A stretch of 64,000 nucleotides of DNA from Flammeovirgaceae bacterium UBA2371. GTDB lineage: Bacteria; Bacteroidota; Bacteroidia; Cytophagales; Cyclobacteriaceae. The notes under the pieces were generated by a model. That model was not told the origin of the DNA. It worked only from the letters and a program-made list of their open reading frames with translations, and searched no databases. A program made the position numbers and the translations under genes. Location: contig DDTF01000039.1 in the NCBI GenBank assembly GCA_002345965.1, positions 48,557-112,556 of the forward strand. The letters run 5' to 3'. This document shows, in pieces, positions 60,992 to 64,000 of the stretch; positions within the stretch are counted from its first letter, which is position 1, and each line of letters begins with the position of its first letter.

Positions 60992-60995
60992 ACCA

Positions 60996-61604
60996 ATGGA
61001 TTATTTCTTCATCGAAACGCTTGGCTTTTCAGACGCAGTATTCAGTTTTTTCATACTACCCCTTCTTATATTTCTTGCCCGCATTTGTGATGTCTCTATC
61101 AACACCGTGCGAATTATCTATATGCTGGGTGGCAGAAGATTGACCTCCACACTATTGGGCTTCTTTGAAGCTTTCATCTGGCTAATGGCCATTAGACAAA
61201 TATTTGCCCACCTTGATAACTGGATGTGTTACGTGGCCTACCCAGCTGGTTTTGCCGGTGGTATTTTTATAGGGATGATCATCGAAGAGAGAATTGCCTA
61301 TGGTAAAGTGGTGGCAAGGATAATAACCCGTAAAGACACAAGTGTGTTTCTCGATTTTCTCAAGCTGGAAAAAATAAGGTATACACGCCTGGAGTCTTTT
61401 GGTCCTGACGGGGATGAAAGTATAATCTTCTGTGTACTTGAAAGAGAGCGGCTGGAAAAATTTTTAAATGAATTGAAAAGAACGGTACCCACGGCCTTCT
61501 ACACTATTGAAGGAGTAAAAGCAGCCAGAGAAAGTGGAGCCATGCCTGAGCCAGGTGCACGTATGCCTTTTTTCTCAAGGCTACGAAGTGTGATCAGAAG
61601 TTAA
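60996..61604 (+). CDS. DUF5698/DUF2179 membrane protein (UPF0316 type)
   Basis: A 202-residue protein with three helices (about 15-38, 50-70, 75-95; the first contains FFILPLLIFLARICDVSINTV in part) followed by a soluble DUF2179 domain with VARIITRKDTSVFLDFL and DESIIFCVLERERLEKFL. This is the UPF0316/YebE layout, in which the C-terminal part resembles small-molecule binding PII-like folds. Members have no known function. The gene ends overlapping the convergent desulfhydrase by 11 bases. Confidence 0.85.
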   Translation: MDYFFIETLGFSDAVFSFFILPLLIFLARICDVSINTVRIIYMLGGRRLTSTLLGFFEAFIWLMAIRQIFAHLDNWMCYVAYPAGFAGGIFIGMIIEERIAYGKVVARIITRKDTSVFLDFLKLEKIRYTRLESFGPDGDESIIFCVLERERLEKFLNELKRTVPTAFYTIEGVKAARESGAMPEPGARMPFFSRLRSVIRS

Positions 61605-62475
61605 ACCCAGATCTTCCCTGTAGACCTCCGGTATGTAACGCCAATATTCTCGATCCTGATTGAAAGGCACTATGTTGAATAAGGTCAAAAATACCGTACA
61701 TCATTTTCGCGGTGTAAACGGGATCTAGCTGAATTTCATAGGTCTTTTCAAATTCAATAGTAAAGTCAGTAAGTGCTTGATTTAATTTCCCATAACCACC
61801 AAAATGATATTGAGTTTCAATGCGCCAATTTTCAGTAGGTTGGGATAACCACTGTCGGATTTCATCTCTCAGAAAATCGCCACCTTTCAATGACGAAAAG
61901 CCAATAATCTGCTTCTCCTTGAGCACATTGATCATTCCGGCCATAGTACCTCCTGTGCCTACAGGAAGGCAGAGGAGATCAAAATCAATTTCTTTTTTTA
62001 ATTGTTGAGCCCATTCTTCACTCCCTTTAATGGCAAGCAAATTGGTTCCCCCTTCTGGTATCAAATAAAAATTGCCAAATGCACTTTGCAAGGTTTCAAT
62101 AAAAGATGGATCCTTTTTATCTCGGTAAACATCCCTTGAAACATACTGGAGTTGCATTCCTCTGCTCTTGCAAAATGCCAGTGTAGCATTGAGTGGTAAA
62201 ACTTCTTCTCCCCTTACCATTCCAATACTTTTCATGCCTAACTCGCTGGCTGCAGCTGCCGTAGCATACAGGTGATTGGAATAAGCCCCCCCGAAAGTAA
62301 GCAGGGTATCATGACCTAATCTAATCGCCTCCTCCAGATTGTATTTCAACTTCCACCACTTGTTTCCTGAAATGTGAGGGTGATTGAGATCTTCTCGTTT
62401 AAGCAGTAGTGTGAGCCCTGCATTCTCCAGTAATGGGCTATTTAGTTGAACAAGCGGGGTTTCAGAATAAATCAA
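61594..62475 (-). CDS. D-cysteine desulfhydrase / ACC deaminase-like PLP enzyme
   Basis: A 293-residue fold-type II PLP enzyme. The cofactor lysine is K39 in HISGNKWWKLKYNLEEA; LLTFGGAYSNHLYATAAAA is the phosphate/substrate region, LPVGTGGTMAGMINVL the PLP phosphate loop, and RILALHTGGLQG the end. This group includes D-cysteine desulfhydrase and 1-aminocyclopropane-1-carboxylate deaminase, which cannot be separated here; the former is more usual in Bacteroidota. Length is ~40 shorter than plant-associated ACC deaminases. Start codon TTG. Confidence 0.85.
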   Translation of the reverse strand: MIYSETPLVQLNSPLLENAGLTLLLKREDLNHPHISGNKWWKLKYNLEEAIRLGHDTLLTFGGAYSNHLYATAAAASELGMKSIGMVRGEEVLPLNATLAFCKSRGMQLQYVSRDVYRDKKDPSFIETLQSAFGNFYLIPEGGTNLLAIKGSEEWAQQLKKEIDFDLLCLPVGTGGTMAGMINVLKEKQIIGFSSLKGGDFLRDEIRQWLSQPTENWRIETQYHFGGYGKLNQALTDFTIEFEKTYEIQLDPVYTAKMMYGIFDLIQHSAFQSGSRILALHTGGLQGRSGFNF

Positions 62476-62511
62476 AATACTAATATAATTATCGTATACT
62501 AATTTATTTAG

Positions 62512-62519
62512 TAATTTAG
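62512..62519 (+). promoter_or_regulatory. Candidate -7 element before the radical SAM gene
   Basis: TAATTTAG has one mismatch to TAnnTTTG and ends four bases before the ATG at 62524, the same spacing as for gldB, rbfA and the DUF5698 gene. Confidence 0.35.
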
Positions 62520-62523
62520 CTGC

Positions 62524-63579
62524 ATGGAGGACAACTATTTCAAAGGTCGCGGTGCGCAGATAAAAACCGAAAATAAGTACTTAAAGGAACAATACAGTAC
62601 CGAACACATTGAGGGATTAGATGAAGAACTTCTTGAAAACCCTAAAACTCAAGTTTTTCATGAGACATCAAAAAAGATCGTGAATAAGGTAAATAGCCCA
62701 GATCTTCATTTTGGCTATTCTATGAATCCCTACCAGGGTTGCGAGCATGGGTGTGTTTACTGCTACGCCCGCAATACTCACGAATATTATGGATTCAGTG
62801 CCGGCTTAGACTTTGAAACTAAAATCATCATCAAACAAAATGCCCCCGAATTGTTAGAAAGGCATTTGTTACAACCCACATGGCAGGCTGTGCCTATTAT
62901 GCTTTCTGGCAATACGGACTGTTATCAACCTCAGGAAAAGAAATTTCAAATTACCCGTAAGATGCTTCAGGTACTTTTGAAATACCGTCATCCGGTCGGC
63001 ATCATTACCAAAAATGCATTGATACAAAGAGACCTGGATATCCTGGCCGACCTGGCCAAAAACAAACTGGTGCATGTGATGATTTCAATAACCACTTTGG
63101 ATGAAGATTTGCGAAGGCAGCTGGAGCCCCGAACTGCAAGCGCAAAAAAAAGATTGCAAACCATTGACGTGCTGACAAAAGCTGGTATTCCTGTAGGAGT
63201 AATGAACGCCCCTATCATTCCAGGGCTCAATCACCACGAAATACCTGCCATTTTAAAAGCTGCCGCAGACCATGGGGCTGTCGCGTGTGGAATGACGGTG
63301 GTAAGATTAAATGGCTCAATTAGTAAAATCTTTGAGGATTGGCTGAAAAAGAATTTTCCAGAGCGTTTTGAAAAGGTCTGGAATCAAATAAGTGAACTCC
63401 ATGGCGGCAACGTCAATGATTCTAATTTTGGTCGAAGAATGACAGGGGAGGGCAACATTGCAGATGCAATTCAGCAATTGTATCACGTAGCCAAGAAAAA
63501 ATATTTTACAGGAAAATCCATGCCTCCTGCTGATCTAACCCAATTTCGCAGAGGGGGAAATCTAAATTTGTTTAGTTAG
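62524..63579 (+). CDS. PA0069-family radical SAM protein (SplB-like)
   Basis: A 351-residue radical SAM enzyme. The [4Fe-4S] cluster cysteines are C73, C77 and C80 in YQGCEHGCVYCYARNTHEYYG, in part; the CxxxCxxC signature is normal. VPIMLSGNTDCYQPQE and RQLEPRTASAKKRLQ follow, and the C-terminal FRRGGNLNLF is typical of the PA0069 family. These relate to spore photoproduct lyase in the core, but the substrate is not known in non-spore formers. The gene is monocistronic. Confidence 0.92.
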   Translation: MEDNYFKGRGAQIKTENKYLKEQYSTEHIEGLDEELLENPKTQVFHETSKKIVNKVNSPDLHFGYSMNPYQGCEHGCVYCYARNTHEYYGFSAGLDFETKIIIKQNAPELLERHLLQPTWQAVPIMLSGNTDCYQPQEKKFQITRKMLQVLLKYRHPVGIITKNALIQRDLDILADLAKNKLVHVMISITTLDEDLRRQLEPRTASAKKRLQTIDVLTKAGIPVGVMNAPIIPGLNHHEIPAILKAAADHGAVACGMTVVRLNGSISKIFEDWLKKNFPERFEKVWNQISELHGGNVNDSNFGRRMTGEGNIADAIQQLYHVAKKKYFTGKSMPPADLTQFRRGGNLNLFS

Positions 63580-63649
63580 ACCAATTCTAAATTGCAACCG
63601 TCTGAACAAATTTTGCTGATTCATTGTATTATGTTTGTTAATTAGCTGT

Positions 63650-64000
63650 GTGATCCGAGCACTTTCCATATCGCTTGTAGTTATCGTCCTGACGGGAAGT
63701 CTGGTTGATTTGCATGATATGGCCAAGCTGCCTTATTTGATTGACCATTACAATCAACACAAATCAAAAGCAGAAGCTTTTTCCTTTAATGAATTTTTCG
63801 ATCTGCACTACGGTAGCAAGGCGGAAGAGCATGATAAAGAAGAGAGAGAGCAGCATAAAGGCTTGCCATTCAAAGCGCCTGACAACACAACTATTCATTC
63901 CACCATTTTTCTCACAGAGGCACAGAATACCTCTATCGAATTGGACGCAAGAGAAGTAACCTATACCAATTTTTACCAACCCATCTCTTCATCTGAATTT
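63650..64000 (+). CDS. Unidentified exported protein, 5' part only
   Basis: An open reading frame of 117 codons from GTG at 63650 runs past the window edge. It begins IRALSISLVVIVLTGSLVDL, a signal peptide or membrane helix, and goes on with DLHDMAKLPYLIDHYNQHK, FNEFFDLHYGSK and a charged stretch (EEHDKEEREQHKGLPFKAP). I recall this pattern from small Bacteroidota proteins near heavy-metal efflux genes, but cannot confirm it. GTG is the best start because the 5' frame contains no ATG after the stop at 63617. Confidence 0.6.
   Translation, partial: MIRALSISLVVIVLTGSLVDLHDMAKLPYLIDHYNQHKSKAEAFSFNEFFDLHYGSKAEEHDKEEREQHKGLPFKAPDNTTIHSTIFLTEAQNTSIELDAREVTYTNFYQPISSSEF

Noticed and set aside
1..64000. 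tRNA or rRNA genes, CRISPR arrays, insertion sequences, prophage or defence islands
   Set aside because: I looked through the gaps between genes and found no cloverleaf-like conserved arms, no regularly spaced repeats, no transposase, integrase or phage structural gene, and no known defence proteins.

Overview
The window is a stretch of ordinary, gene-dense chromosome from a member of the Bacteroidota, most likely the order Cytophagales. The grounds are: promoter elements of the Bacteroidota type (TTTG, then about 19 bases, then TAnnTTTG) instead of classical -35/-10 boxes; a near absence of Shine-Dalgarno sequences; a GldB-type gliding lipoprotein; two DUF6089 outer-membrane proteins; DUF3857 proteins; and the phylum-typical order yqeY/cvpA/hydrolase/CBS/nadK/DUF6089/uppS/bamA/ompH/ompH next to a divergent pdxJ. 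I see no tRNA, rRNA, CRISPR array, insertion sequence, integrase or phage gene. No gap between genes exceeds about 255 bases, so no long empty stretch needs explaining.

Layout. 1-2300: 3' part of prfA, a small lipoprotein and an LD-carboxypeptidase. 2303-12150: one long leftward operon for envelope biogenesis and NADP supply (yqeY, cvpA, alpha/beta hydrolase, CBS protein, nadK, two DUF6089 proteins, uppS, bamA, two OmpH/Skp chaperones), closed by a strong terminator. 12216-17717: pdxJ, an esterase-like lipoprotein, a response regulator facing a histidine kinase tail to tail, a LEA-type lipoprotein and an amidohydrolase. 17972-26972: a small WxxGxW protein, a ten-repeat TPR protein, RDD, DinB, a large M14 peptidase, YceI, GldB, a glycosyltransferase and a GNAT acetyltransferase. 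27020-33600: an ECF sigma factor whose 3' end overlaps a small anti-sigma-like gene, an acidic-tailed small protein, uvrA, gdhA and two small DUF genes.

33642-43043: a four-gene run (beta-lactamase-like serine hydrolase, class V aminotransferase, GntP permease, MFS transporter), then the opposing pair transglutaminase-like protein + DUF350 membrane protein, then a large Asp-box/VPS10-type propeller protein. 43202-50580: two TPM-domain proteins, the glyA-tatC-rpiB run, a polytopic membrane protein, and rbfA with an FtsX/LolE-type permease. 50743-64000: SNF2 helicase, lipid A-type acyltransferase, SDR, a translationally coupled pair of DUF3857 proteins, radA, a DUF5698/DUF2179 membrane protein, a PLP-dependent D-cysteine desulfhydrase/ACC deaminase homologue, a PA0069-type radical SAM protein, and the start of a further gene that runs off the window.

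Most of this is core metabolism and envelope biology. The places most likely to hold undescribed biology are the DUF3857 pair, where one partner keeps the transglutaminase Cys-His residues and the other has lost both; the transglutaminase/DUF350 pair with overlapping genes; the sigma factor/anti-sigma-like gene overlap; the hydrolase-aminotransferase-GntP-MFS run; and a recurring arrangement in which the -7 promoter element sits four bases before the start codon, implying leaderless mRNAs. None of these was tested by database search; functions are read from motifs and known gene families.
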